From positions 1 through 33,838 of the forward strand of contig LBPS01000006.1 of NCBI GenBank assembly GCA_000990325.1: a DNA stretch of 33,838 bases, written 5' to 3'. This DNA is from Candidatus Nomurabacteria bacterium GW2011_GWE2_34_25 (GTDB lineage Bacteria > Patescibacteriota > Minisyncoccia > Phycocordibacterales > UBA9973). The notes below the pieces were generated by a model. That model saw nothing but the letters and a program-made list of their open reading frames with translations. It was not told the origin of the DNA and ran no database searches. Position 1 is the first letter of the stretch. Each line of letters starts with the position of its first letter. Positions 22,117 through 30,251 of the stretch are shown piece after piece. The position numbers and the translations under genes are program-made.

Positions 22117-22171
22117 CGGGACCACATTAGAAAAAACCCAAACGAGTTGGGCTTTTTCTAATGTGGTCCCG
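22117..22171 (-). terminator. tRNA-Arg terminator hairpin that includes the tRNA 3' end
   Basis: Arms 22117-22141 and 22147-22171 pair at 24 of 25 positions, the other being G-U. The proximal arm contains the tRNA's CGGGACC 3' strand, and the distal arm repeats GGTCCCG, the tRNA's 5' acceptor strand. The precursor can therefore fold either as acceptor stem or as terminator. Confidence 0.85.
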
Positions 22172-22235
22172 GCAGGAATCGAACCTGCATCATAACTTCC
22201 GCAAAGTTACGTCCTATCCATTGAACGACGGGACC
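22164..22235 (-). tRNA. tRNA-Arg(GCG)
   Basis: 72 nt. Acceptor GGTCCCG/CGGGACC, D-loop with GG, anticodon loop TTGCGGA (anticodon GCG, reads CGC), T-loop TTCGATT, discriminator A. CCA is not encoded. Confidence 0.95.
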
Positions 22236-22278
22236 ATGTACACGATTTAATCTACATTATTAGGAGAGTATTTGCAAG

Positions 22279-22749
22279 CTAAAATCCTAATTTCTCCATG
22301 AACTTCATTGATCTTGATTCTTCAAGTTCGATGTTTGGAATTATTTTTAGTAGCGATTCTTTGATTATGGGGATTTGGTCTATTGGTAAGGGGATTGTAT
22401 AAACAGGAAGAAGATATTTATTTAATTCTATTAAAAGCACAGCATAATCTTCTTCTTTTTTGATGTGGAAACCTTTAATTTCTTTCCAGGGATATTTATC
22501 TTTACCCAAGGATATACCGCTAGTTTCAATTGCGTACTGGATTTCTTGTGGATGACGAATAGAAAAAAGAATAAGCGAAGCTCCAGAGATAATAATAAAA
22601 ACAGCAAACAAATAATTTTGGAACCATATTGCCAATCCACAGACAACCAAGGCAACTAATCCAATGGCCCAGAGAAAATCTATACTTTTTTCTTCGTGTT
22701 TGTATTCAGGTGCGAACCACTCTATTTTGTCTATGATTATTTCTTCCAT
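22279..22749 (-). CDS. two-helix membrane protein with C-terminal soluble domain
   Basis: 156 residues. After a short polar N-terminus (WFAPEYKHEEKS) come two membrane helices (about 24-42 and 46-63). The rest (64-156) is a beta-rich domain (IQYAIETSGISLGKDKYPWKEIKGFHI) that resembles a bacterial PH-like fold. Such proteins occur widely in CPR genomes without known function. TATAAT (22756-22761) ends 6 nt before the ATG, a clear leaderless promoter. Confidence 0.65.
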   Translation of the reverse strand: MEEIIIDKIEWFAPEYKHEEKSIDFLWAIGLVALVVCGLAIWFQNYLFAVFIIISGASLILFSIRHPQEIQYAIETSGISLGKDKYPWKEIKGFHIKKEEDYAVLLIELNKYLLPVYTIPLPIDQIPIIKESLLKIIPNIELEESRSMKFMEKLGF

Positions 22750-22755
22750 AAATTT

Positions 22756-22761
22756 ATTATA
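22756..22761 (-). promoter_or_regulatory. -10 box, leaderless start
   Basis: TATAAT on the minus strand, 6 nt before the ATG at 22749. Confidence 0.7.
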
Positions 22762-22768
22762 CTACTTT

Positions 22769-23923
22769 CTACTTCTTAGACAAAGAAGCTACTGCCTTAT
22801 ACACAGCCTTTCCGGCATTCTTATCGAACATGCTGGGAATTATATTTTCTCTTGAGGGCTTCTTGACTACATTTGCTAGCGCAATAGCAATAGTTACAAA
22901 TATCTCATTCTTAAATTGAGGAATCTTTTTATCTAGCATGGCACGAAATGCATTGGGGAATACAAGGGAATTGTTGATTTGATTGGGGTAGTCAGATCGG
23001 CCCGTAGCGACAATGAAGGCTCCAGCTTTATGAGCATCTTCGGGCATTATTTCTGGCGTTGGATTAGCTAGGGTAAAAATTATAGGTTTACTCGCCATAC
23101 TTTTTATCATTTCCTTTGTAAGTGTTTTTGGTTTTGAAAGTCCTATAAATACATCTACGTCTATAAGGGCGTTGGCTAAAGTACCAGATCTTTCTTTGAT
23201 AGTGCTACCTTTCAATAATTCTTTTTTCTCTTTATTTAAATCATTTCTTTTTTTGTTTATAATTCCACGACTGTCACAAAAAATTGTATTGGTAATTCCA
23301 TAGGAGTGAAGTAGTCGCCCTGTCGCGACTCCTGCAGCTCCGACGCCAGCAATGACGACTTTTACTTTTTCTTTTTTAATTTTTGCTAATTTAAGAGCAT
23401 TGATAAGGGCAGAGAGAGTGACAGTGGCAGCTCCCCACTGGTCGTCGTGCATGACAGGGATGTCTAATTCTCGACGTAGTCTTTCTTCTATTTCAAAACA
23501 TCGTGGAGCAGAAATATCTTCAAGATTTATTCCTCCGAAAACTGGGGCAATCTGCTTCACCGCTTTTATAATTTCTTCTGTATCTTGTGTATCTAGACAA
23601 ATAGGGAAGGCATCTACTCCGCCAAAGTTTTTAAATATTGCCGCCTTTCCTTCCATGACAGGGATTGAAGCTAGGGCTCCCAAATTACCAAGTCCTAAAA
23701 TAGCTGAACCATCAGTGATGATTGCCACAGTATTTTTCTTGATAGTATACTCTCTTGCAAGCTTTGGATTTTGGGCAATAGCGATACAGACTCCAGCGAC
23801 GCCGGGTGTATAAGCTATCGATAAATCTTTTTTGTTTTTAAGGGGTACTTTGCTTACGACTTCGAGTTTGCCTCCATGTTTTCTGTGTAATTTTATTGAT
23901 TGCTCATAATTTTTATTTATCAT
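22769..23923 (-). CDS. malic enzyme (oxaloacetate-decarboxylating malate dehydrogenase)
   Basis: 384 residues, the short bacterial type without a C-terminal phosphotransacetylase-like domain. AYTPGVAGVC carries the catalytic Tyr, EGKAAIFKNF the catalytic Lys (about K93), LEDI and MHDDQ supply metal ligands, and VVIAGVGAAGVATGRLL (about 190-205) is the dinucleotide-binding loop, followed by CDSRG. The reaction is malate + NAD(P)+ to pyruvate + CO2. The usual HDDQHGT motif reads HDDQWGA. The gene overlaps the HIT gene upstream by 11 nt (ATG inside its end), so both come from one leaderless transcript. Confidence 0.93.
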   Translation of the reverse strand: MINKNYEQSIKLHRKHGGKLEVVSKVPLKNKKDLSIAYTPGVAGVCIAIAQNPKLAREYTIKKNTVAIITDGSAILGLGNLGALASIPVMEGKAAIFKNFGGVDAFPICLDTQDTEEIIKAVKQIAPVFGGINLEDISAPRCFEIEERLRRELDIPVMHDDQWGAATVTLSALINALKLAKIKKEKVKVVIAGVGAAGVATGRLLHSYGITNTIFCDSRGIINKKRNDLNKEKKELLKGSTIKERSGTLANALIDVDVFIGLSKPKTLTKEMIKSMASKPIIFTLANPTPEIMPEDAHKAGAFIVATGRSDYPNQINNSLVFPNAFRAMLDKKIPQFKNEIFVTIAIALANVVKKPSRENIIPSMFDKNAGKAVYKAVASLSKK

Positions 23924-24422
23924 TTTTTGTAGAATTTTTTATATTTTCTGCTAATTCTTTTAACTTATTAAAATCTGCCATAGGTCCACCAGCAGAGGAT
24001 AGGTAGCCTTCGTATTTGTCGAACCAAACATCTTTGGGAGATAAGGCTTGGGTCCAAGTCCCATCTTTTAATTTTTCAGTACCATGCATTGGTGAGAGTT
24101 TTACATGAGCATGATTTACTCCCATTCCTTCCATTATAATTCCAACTCGTCCTACATCTTTATAAAAATTTTCTAATATTTGCGCTACTTTTTTAGAAGC
24201 TAGAGTTAGTAGAGAAAGTTCTTCGTTTGGCATTTTTAATACGTCACCATCAAAATGTTTTTTAGGTATGACAACAGAGAATCCCTCTGTATTTGGGTCA
24301 ATAGAAAGAAAGGCCATAAAGTTATCATCTTCCCAAAAGATTCCAGGAGTTTGAAATCGCCCCTCTACTATTTCACAGAATACACATTTATTATCTTTTG
24401 TTTTTGCTTCATATTTTGTCAT
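23913..24422 (-). CDS. HIT-family protein with HxHxK motif
   Basis: 169 residues. CVFCEIVEG at the N-terminus (zinc Cys C13/C16) and GVNHAHVKLSPMHG at about 101-114. The histidine triad HxHxH reads H104-A-H106-V-K108: the nucleophilic middle His is kept and the third His is Lys. HIT proteins hydrolyse or transfer nucleotides from phosphoanhydrides or phosphoramidates. The C-terminal 55 residues extend past the usual HIT core. First gene of an operon with malic enzyme; TATAAT (24429-24434) ends 6 nt before the ATG. Confidence 0.85.
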   Translation of the reverse strand: MTKYEAKTKDNKCVFCEIVEGRFQTPGIFWEDDNFMAFLSIDPNTEGFSVVIPKKHFDGDVLKMPNEELSLLTLASKKVAQILENFYKDVGRVGIIMEGMGVNHAHVKLSPMHGTEKLKDGTWTQALSPKDVWFDKYEGYLSSAGGPMADFNKLKELAENIKNSTKNDK

Positions 24423-24428
24423 GTGTTT

Positions 24429-24434
24429 ATTATA
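24429..24434 (-). promoter_or_regulatory. -10 box of the HIT/malic enzyme operon
   Basis: TATAAT on the minus strand with a 6-nt gap to the ATG at 24422. Another TATAAT (24485-24490, plus strand) serves the divergent secreted protein. Confidence 0.7.
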
Positions 24435-24559
24435 TATAAGTATATGGGTTATTCCAAGATATTGACATTTAAACTCAGGTAGTGTATAATATAAAGAGGT
24501 AGTTATTAACAGATATCATTATGATATTTTTAAAATTAATAATAGTATTAACATATAGT

Positions 24560-25036
24560 ATGAATAATCATTTCACAAAAATTAAACAGATTCGATACAA
24601 GGCATTGGCTTTTGGAGTTTTGACTGTTTTTTTACTTGGATTTACTCCTGCTTATGCTTCAACTTTTAAAGTTTCGCAAGAGAATCTTGTTGTGAAGAAG
24701 GGGGATGTCATAAAACTAGTAGTTTCTGTAGACTCTCGAAATAATAAAAATTATACATTTAAATCTTCTATTAAATTTCCAGCAGACCTAGTCAGTGTTC
24801 ATAGTTGGCAGTGGAATGATAGCTGGATGCCAATTGTTGTCGCTGGTTATGATTCGATAGATAATGTAAATGGTTCCATTGTTCGTACTGGTGGTTATCC
24901 TGGAGGAATTATCAGTCAGAAAGAATTTGGAGTGATTACATTTATCGCAAAGAAAGATGGAAAGGGGGTCATAACATTGAATGGAGGCGACAGTTTCATA
25001 TTGAATGCTGATGGAGAGGATACATTAATTAAATAA
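24560..25036 (+). CDS. secreted cohesin-like domain protein
   Basis: 158 residues from the chosen ATG. A Lys/Arg-rich start (KIKQIRYK) and hydrophobic ALAFGVLTVFLLGF then AYA-S form a signal peptide cleaved near residue 35. The mature part (FKVSQENLVVKKGDVIKLVV...GVITFIAKKDGKGVITLNGG) matches the nine-stranded cohesin/jelly-roll pattern seen in cell-surface proteins. An ATG at 24521 would add 13 hydrophobic residues before the basic region and spoil the signal peptide. The promoter at 24485 gives a leader of about 60 nt, unusual for this window. It is probably exported and then held at the surface by partners; no sortase motif is seen. Confidence 0.7.
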   Translation: MNNHFTKIKQIRYKALAFGVLTVFLLGFTPAYASTFKVSQENLVVKKGDVIKLVVSVDSRNNKNYTFKSSIKFPADLVSVHSWQWNDSWMPIVVAGYDSIDNVNGSIVRTGGYPGGIISQKEFGVITFIAKKDGKGVITLNGGDSFILNADGEDTLIK

Positions 25037-25044
25037 AAATATAT

Positions 25045-25080
25045 ATTAAAAACAGCAAGACGTATCTTGCTGTTTTTAAT
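25045..25080. terminator. bidirectional terminator
   Basis: Perfect 16-bp stem (25045-25060 with 25065-25080), core ACAGCAAGA/TCTTGCTGT, with flanking A- and T-runs. It serves both convergent genes. Confidence 0.88.
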
Positions 25081-25786
25081 ATTGTTGAAAGAATTTTTTT
25101 ATTAGATGACCGTTTTTATGATTGGTCCTGTTTCGTATTAATGATCTTGTAATTGAAGTTTCTTTTACTTGAGCTATCACATATGTTTTATTTGTAATTT
25201 CTAAATTACCAATTTTATTCATAGATAAAGCTAGCCAATAATCTTCAGCTATTCTTCCAGACGGAAGATTTAATTCTTTTGAAGCCCCTACGCTTTTCTT
25301 AAAAGTATCTAAAACAAAATTTTTATCTTTACCAAAGAATGCAAAACTGGCACCCCATAGCCATGATACAGCTTTTTTATTTTTTGAAACACAAAAATAT
25401 TTATTCCAAATATTTGATAAATTATCAAATATTGTCCCCTCAAATTTTATATATGAGCCAACCAGTATATTATTATTGCTTTGTAATGTTTTACCCATTA
25501 CCTCTACCCAATTTTTTTCAGCGACAGAATCTCCATCTATACAAAGGATTATTTCTTTTGAAGCATTTTGAATACCTTCTATACGAGCATAAACCGGACC
25601 AGCTAGTCCATCTAGTTTTATTGTTGTGATAGGATAGGGTTGTGCCATCTCAAAAGTTTTGTCAGTTCCATTGTGAATTATGAGAATAATTTCATCTGGT
25701 TTCTGTGTTTGATTTAAAATAGATTCGATACACTTCGCGATGCATTTTTCTTCATTGTGAGCAATAATTACGACGGATGTTTGCAT
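25076..25786 (-). CDS. glycosyltransferase family 2
   Basis: 236 residues. SVVIIAHNEEKCIAKCIESIL is the nucleotide-sugar binding N-terminus of GT-A family 2 enzymes; IDGDS (about 85-89) is the DxD-type metal site; RIAEDYWLALSMNKIG contains the ED acceptor-side motif with catalytic Asp. No membrane helix, so it is cytoplasmic or peripheral. Substrate cannot be assigned. TAAAAT (25793-25798) ends 6 nt before the ATG, a leaderless start. Confidence 0.88.
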   Translation of the reverse strand: MQTSVVIIAHNEEKCIAKCIESILNQTQKPDEIILIIHNGTDKTFEMAQPYPITTIKLDGLAGPVYARIEGIQNASKEIILCIDGDSVAEKNWVEVMGKTLQSNNNILVGSYIKFEGTIFDNLSNIWNKYFCVSKNKKAVSWLWGASFAFFGKDKNFVLDTFKKSVGASKELNLPSGRIAEDYWLALSMNKIGNLEITNKTYVIAQVKETSITRSLIRNRTNHKNGHLIKKFFQQY

Positions 25787-25834
25787 AGAGATATTTTAAC
25801 ATAAATAGAAAATAGAAGTGATTCTCTATCCCAC

Positions 25835-25867
25835 AAAAAGAAAAACCCTTTCGGGTTTTCTTTTTTT
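25835..25867 (-). terminator. tRNA-Ser terminator
   Basis: AAAACCC/GGGTTTT stem with a GAAA loop on the minus strand and long A/T tracts, immediately downstream of tRNA-Ser. Unlike at tRNA-Arg(GCG), the tRNA acceptor strand is not part of the stem. Confidence 0.75.
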
Positions 25868-25868
25868 G

Positions 25869-25953
25869 CGGAGGCGGTGAGATTCGAACTCACGGTCCCT
25901 TTCAGGACTTCGGTTTTCAAGACCGATGCACTAAGCCTCTATGCGACGCCTCC
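25869..25953 (-). tRNA. tRNA-Ser(UGA)
   Basis: 85 nt with a long variable arm. Acceptor GGAGGCG/CGCCTCC, anticodon loop CTTGAAA (anticodon TGA), T-loop TTCGAAT, discriminator G as expected for serine. Confidence 0.95.
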
Positions 25954-25988
25954 GTATAATAAACAAAACTTTTTAAATAACATTTACT

Positions 25989-26471
25989 CTAATCAAACTT
26001 TTTATTTAACCAACTTTTTTCTAAAAGATGTTCTTCTGCATGACAATTTGGACAAATTAATAATAAATTATCCAAGTTATTATTTTTTCTATCCCTATCT
26101 TTATGGTGAACTTCTAAAATTTGATATTTTTCATAACTACACCTCTCACACTTTTCACCCCTTTCATCTAGTAAACGAACCTTCAGTGCTTTTTGCGATT
26201 TTACTTTACTTTTTGGGCTACCAATTTTATATTTAGTACCAGCTCTATTAATATTTGCACAACTTCTACCACATGTTTTTTTATGTAGACCTGCCAGAAT
26301 AAGTTTTCCGCAAACAATACATGGGTTTTCTTTCCTACAAGAGATTCCATAGCATTTCATGCTACAAAAAGTGTTACCATTTTTGCTATTTTTAATATTA
26401 ATAGGTCTCCTATAAATAGGGGTTTTACAAATTGTACATTTAGTATTGGGATTTCTTTTGTACTCTTCCAC
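25989..26471 (-). CDS. free-standing HNH endonuclease with zinc ribbons
   Basis: 160 residues, GTG start. Several Cys pairs (CTIC, CSMKC, CIVC, CGRSC) precede a C-terminal HNH domain: CERCSYEKYQILEVHHKDRDRKNNNLDNLLLICPNCH, with the HH pair, the N of NLDNL and the last His of PNCH. TATACT (26478-26483) ends 6 nt before the GTG, which supports this start. It lies directly upstream of tRNA-Ser on the same strand. It is probably a homing-type or mobile-element nuclease; no intron or recombinase accompanies it. Confidence 0.85.
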   Translation of the reverse strand: MEEYKRNPNTKCTICKTPIYRRPINIKNSKNGNTFCSMKCYGISCRKENPCIVCGKLILAGLHKKTCGRSCANINRAGTKYKIGSPKSKVKSQKALKVRLLDERGEKCERCSYEKYQILEVHHKDRDRKNNNLDNLLLICPNCHAEEHLLEKSWLNKKFD

Positions 26472-26593
26472 TAATCCAGTATACTACAAAATTTGTCAAA
26501 AAACATTAACTAGTATAAATATTTATATTTCATTTATACAAAATGCATAATAGCAGAAATACCATTTTATTACAATTATGGTAATCTATATAT

Positions 26594-27016
26594 ATGCGAC
26601 ATCTTGGTATAGATTATGGTTCAAAGAGGGTGGGGGTGGCAATTTCTGATGAAGAAGGGTCTTTTGCTTTCCCTTATAAAATAGTTCGCAATGACATGGA
26701 GCTCGTAGATACGATTCATAATATTTGTGGCACGGAAGAAGTCGGGGCTATCGTGCTAGGAGAGTCTCACGACTTATCAGGGAAGCCTAATAAAATAATG
26801 GGAAGCATAGAAGAATTTAAAAGGAATCTTGAAGCAGAACTTGATTTGCCAGTTTACTTTCAAAAAGAATTTATGACAACAGTAGAAGCAAGAGGGCGGG
26901 GAGGGAAGGAAATAAATAATGCAAAAAAAGTAGGTAAGGTGGTACAAGTAGGAGCCGATGCAAGTGCAGCCGCTTTAATTTTACAAAGATATTTAGATAA
27001 AAATAATAACAAATAA
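26594..27016 (+). CDS. ruvX: RuvX/YqgF-family nuclease
   Basis: 140 residues. LGIDYGSKRVGVAISD (D6 and the RNase H-like fold), IVLGESHDLSG and the C-terminal VGADASAAALILQRYL with the last acidic residue are the YqgF signature. This enzyme processes the 5' end of 16S rRNA precursors and was first proposed as a Holliday junction resolvase. Usual motif TSxxA is changed to TTVEAR near residue 97. First gene of a three-gene operon with the tRNA-binding protein and DedA (gaps 5 and 4 nt). Confidence 0.88.
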   Translation: MRHLGIDYGSKRVGVAISDEEGSFAFPYKIVRNDMELVDTIHNICGTEEVGAIVLGESHDLSGKPNKIMGSIEEFKRNLEAELDLPVYFQKEFMTTVEARGRGGKEINNAKKVGKVVQVGADASAAALILQRYLDKNNNK

Positions 27017-27021
27017 AATTT

Positions 27022-27375
27022 ATGGAATACGTATCATACGAAGAATTTAAGAAAATGGATATAAGGGTAGGAACAATACGCGAAGTTGAGCCGGTGCCAG
27101 AGACGGACAAGCTTTTGCGTTGCCAGATAGATTTTAATGAGGTGGATGTTGAGGGAAACAAAAAGTTGAGACAAATTATTTCAGGAATTCACGAATTTTA
27201 TCCTGATTATGAAAAATTAATAGGCAAACAGGTTCTGTATATAGTAAATTTGGAACCAAGAGTGATAAAAGGTCTTGAAAGTAATGGTATGTTGATGGCA
27301 GTCGACGGGCTCGATGGTCACCCTATTTTTCTTATTCCAGAAGTAGAAGTCGGTGCTGGGAGTAAAGTAAGATAA
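27022..27375 (+). CDS. tRNA-binding (EMAP/Trbp111-like) protein
   Basis: 117 residues. The whole protein is one OB-fold tRNA-binding domain: FKKMDIRVGTIREVEPVPETDKLLRCQIDFNE, then LRQIISGI and GMLMAVDG. It matches the C-terminal domain of methionyl-tRNA synthetase found as a stand-alone dimer (Trbp111/CsaA type). It probably binds the outer corner of tRNA and helps a synthetase or chaperones tRNA. Confidence 0.88.
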   Translation: MEYVSYEEFKKMDIRVGTIREVEPVPETDKLLRCQIDFNEVDVEGNKKLRQIISGIHEFYPDYEKLIGKQVLYIVNLEPRVIKGLESNGMLMAVDGLDGHPIFLIPEVEVGAGSKVR

Positions 27376-27379
27376 TCAT

Positions 27380-27976
27380 ATGCTTGATCCAATATTTTTA
27401 ATAGAGACAGTGGGTCTTATAGGAATCATCTTTATCATCTTTGCCGAGACGGGGCTTTTCTTTGGATTTTTCTTTCCAGGGGATTCACTTCTTTTTACTG
27501 CAGGGATTTTAGCATCTCAAGGGATTTTCAATATTTATCATTTGATTATATTTTGTATTATTGCTGCAATATTAGGGGATAGTATAGGGTACTGGTCGGG
27601 CAAGAAATATGGGAGAAAACTTTTTGAAAGTGATGCAGGTTTCTTTTTCAAGAAACAAAGGATCTACGATGCAGAAAAATTCTATGAAAAATACGGTAAA
27701 TATACAATTATAATTGCTCGCTTTGTTCCTATTATTCGAACTTTTGCACCAATAGTTGCAGGGATAGGGAAAATGCATTACAGAACCTTTCTTTTGTATA
27801 ATATTTTTGGAGGAGTTTTCTGGGTATTTGGAGTAACGATGATCGGGTATGTATTTGGAGGAATGATAACAAACCCAGATCAATACATAATTCCTATTGC
27901 TTTGTTAATTATTTTTATTTCATTCATCCCAATTATTATAAAAATTATGAAAGAGAAATATTTAAGAAGAGATTAA
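27380..27976 (+). CDS. DedA-family membrane protein
   Basis: 198 residues. FIIFAETGLFFGFFFPGDSLLFTAGILAS and the later RFVPIIRTFAPIVAGIGKMHYRTFLLYNIFGG with conserved Arg and Pro are the two re-entrant SNARE-associated motifs of DedA proteins. Four to six membrane segments; C-terminus KEKYLRRD cytoplasmic. DedA members flip or transport lipid carriers such as undecaprenyl phosphate. Third gene of the ruvX operon. Confidence 0.9.
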   Translation: MLDPIFLIETVGLIGIIFIIFAETGLFFGFFFPGDSLLFTAGILASQGIFNIYHLIIFCIIAAILGDSIGYWSGKKYGRKLFESDAGFFFKKQRIYDAEKFYEKYGKYTIIIARFVPIIRTFAPIVAGIGKMHYRTFLLYNIFGGVFWVFGVTMIGYVFGGMITNPDQYIIPIALLIIFISFIPIIIKIMKEKYLRRD

Positions 27977-28020
27977 CTTTTAATTCTATCTAATTTATCA
28001 CAAAACTGTGCAATAAAACT

Positions 28021-28048
28021 TTGTTAAAATTTTACTACGAGGTATAAT
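28021..28048 (+). promoter_or_regulatory. promoter of the pilus operon
   Basis: TTGTTA (28021-28026), 16-bp spacer, TATAAT (28043-28048); the ATG at 28058 is 9 nt further, so the leader is only about 3 nt. Confidence 0.75.
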
Positions 28049-28057
28049 ATTAGAATA

Positions 28058-29680
28058 ATGAAGCAATCATATAATCGTTATTTCCCCACTCCTTCATACT
28101 TAGCCATGAATTCTTTCGCGGTTGATATTTCTGATCAATCAATTAAATACGGAGAACTACTAACTACACCCCTCGGTCTTCGGCTGGGGCGTTTTGGGAA
28201 AGAAAAGATACCACAAGGAGTTGTTGCTTCGGGGAAAATAGAAGATGAAGAACAACTAGTTTCTATTTTAAAAGAATTAAAGAAAAAAGAAAACCTTAAT
28301 TTTGTTCGTGTATCACTCCCAGAAGAACAGATGTATTTATTTACACTATCTTTACCCAAGGCTAGAGAAGACAATTTGAGAGAAATGATCTTACTCCAGA
28401 TAGAAGAACATATTCCTCTTAAGGCTACAGATACTGTTTTTGAATATGAAATAATTTCAAGCTCTGATAAAAATATACTTTTAGAAGTCTCGGCTATTGC
28501 TGTAATTACAATTGAAAGCTATCTGTCTGTTTTTAAAAAAGCAGGGATTACACCTTTGTCTTTTGAGCTTGAAGCACAAGCAATAGCTCGTGCTGTGATA
28601 CCTACTCAAGACCAAGACCCAGTGATGATAGTAGACTTTGGTGATACGAGAACGGGAGTTTCTATTGTTCATGACGGAAAGGTTTTCTTTACGACAACGC
28701 TTGATTTGGGTGGTATTAATTTGACGAACATGATAGCCAAAAACTTCTCTCTCTCTTTTGAAAAAGCTGAGGAAATGAAACGCTCATACGGGCTAGATGG
28801 TATTTCAAATATTGAAGATATTTTCCCGATTATCTTAAATGGAATTTCAGTTTTAAGAGATGAACTCAATAAACAATATCAATACTGGAAGAGTCATGAA
28901 AATTGCGGAATAAAACATGATCAAATAAATCGTATTGTATTATGCGGAGGAGATGCAAACCTGACTGGCCTCTCAGATTATCTAGAAGCTAGTATGGGGA
29001 TAAAAGTTGATCATGCAAATGCATGGGTAAATATTTCAGATATGAATATTTCAGTACCGGACATGTCTTTTGAAGAATCTTTGGGGTATGCGACAGTTCT
29101 CGGTCTGGCTCTTGGGGGATTTTCTTATTCATCCAGTCCAATAATGAATGTTCTACCCCAGAAAGAAAAATTTGATATTAATAGAGAATACTGGAAACGT
29201 TTCATTATAATATTTATGTTGTCATTATCTTTAGTCATGTTTATTTCTACTTTTTTGTTATTACCGTCATATTTCTTCTCAGCTTCTAAACAGGATATAT
29301 TTGAGAATAAACTTGAAGAATTTAATAATAATAATAAAAATCTTGCAAGTTTGAATTTAGATTCTACTATTTCTGATATCAACACCAAATTAGATTTGCT
29401 GGCATCTGTCAAATCAGAATATTCTGTGTATGAAGACATATTAAAGGTGGTATTATCAAATCGTACGGATGGAGTTACTTTTTCACAGATAATACTCAGC
29501 CAGAAGAAAGACAAGAGTTTAGCCTTAGAGATTCATGGTACTGCCCGTGACAGGGTAGCATTGCGAAATTTTAAAGCAGCTCTTGATATCAATCCAAGTT
29601 TTTCTGTGGTTAATTTACCAATTTCTAGTTTTCTAGAGAAAACAGGACTCAACTTTGCTGTTTATCTTACTCTTAAATAA
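28058..29680 (+). CDS. pilM: PilM-PilN fusion, type IV pilus inner-membrane platform
   Basis: 540 residues. Residues 15-355 are PilM, an actin-like ATPase: FAVDISDQSIKYGEL (phosphate 1), VMIVDFGDTRTGVSIV (about 189-204, phosphate 2) and IVLCGGDANLTGL (adenosine). At 363-367 the sequence MNVLP corresponds to the INLLP motif that starts PilN and normally inserts into the PilM groove. One membrane helix follows (about 382-405), then a coiled coil and the ferredoxin-like domain of PilN. In most bacteria these are two proteins. The fusion would lock the PilM-PilN contact. Upstream gene of pilO-like with a 1-nt gap. Confidence 0.88.
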   Translation: MKQSYNRYFPTPSYLAMNSFAVDISDQSIKYGELLTTPLGLRLGRFGKEKIPQGVVASGKIEDEEQLVSILKELKKKENLNFVRVSLPEEQMYLFTLSLPKAREDNLREMILLQIEEHIPLKATDTVFEYEIISSSDKNILLEVSAIAVITIESYLSVFKKAGITPLSFELEAQAIARAVIPTQDQDPVMIVDFGDTRTGVSIVHDGKVFFTTTLDLGGINLTNMIAKNFSLSFEKAEEMKRSYGLDGISNIEDIFPIILNGISVLRDELNKQYQYWKSHENCGIKHDQINRIVLCGGDANLTGLSDYLEASMGIKVDHANAWVNISDMNISVPDMSFEESLGYATVLGLALGGFSYSSSPIMNVLPQKEKFDINREYWKRFIIIFMLSLSLVMFISTFLLLPSYFFSASKQDIFENKLEEFNNNNKNLASLNLDSTISDINTKLDLLASVKSEYSVYEDILKVVLSNRTDGVTFSQIILSQKKDKSLALEIHGTARDRVALRNFKAALDINPSFSVVNLPISSFLEKTGLNFAVYLTLK

Positions 29681-29681
29681 T

Positions 29682-30248
29682 ATGAAGAATAACAAAACAA
29701 ACTTTATACTTGCCTTCTCAATACTATTATTTATAATTTGTTCGGGTATTTTCATTTATTTATTAAATGTGATTAAAAATAAGAATAAACACATCTCTGC
29801 TGTGACCACTACTCTAGAAAAAAAGATAATAGAGAAAGATAACATAAAAATTCTTGAGACAAAAATGCAAGAACTTAATGATACACACGAAAGGATAGGG
29901 AACTATCTCGTCAGTACTTCCAATATTGATATTTTTGTTGAATATTTAGAAGACATGGGAATTAAGAATAGTGTTGATCTGATAGTTAAAGGTGTAGATT
30001 CTCCAAAAAATGAAAAGAATATAATATCGGTCTCATTAAATATAACTGGTAAATTTACCGATGTCATGAAAACCATAGCTCTTTTAGAGAATTCTCAATA
30101 TAATATAATGATAAATTCTTTTTATCTTACTAGAGAAGATTCACAAGTAACAGAAACAAACAATCCGACAAATACAGAAGAGGATCAAATTATTAAAATT
30201 AAATCTTACTGGCGAGCCAGTCTATCATTTAGAGTTTTGAGTCTATAA
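29682..30248 (+). CDS. PilO-like pilus assembly protein
   Basis: 188 residues. A short cytoplasmic start (KNNKTN), one membrane helix (about 7-27), a coiled coil (about 30-65) and an alpha/beta domain (about 75-188) with FTDVMKTIALLENSQYNIMINSFYLTR, which fits the ferredoxin-like fold of PilO; PilN and PilO pair through this fold. Start chosen at the ATG 1 nt after the pilMN stop (29682); an earlier TTG/ATG inside pilMN is unlikely. Confidence 0.75.
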   Translation: MKNNKTNFILAFSILLFIICSGIFIYLLNVIKNKNKHISAVTTTLEKKIIEKDNIKILETKMQELNDTHERIGNYLVSTSNIDIFVEYLEDMGIKNSVDLIVKGVDSPKNEKNIISVSLNITGKFTDVMKTIALLENSQYNIMINSFYLTREDSQVTETNNPTNTEEDQIIKIKSYWRASLSFRVLSL

Positions 30249-30251
30249 AAT

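Noticed and set aside
22013-22195. 60-codon open frame with PAGIEPAS at its end
   Set aside because: It reads through the repeat, the terminator and the 3' part of tRNA-Arg; the ending is the tRNA T-arm in translation.
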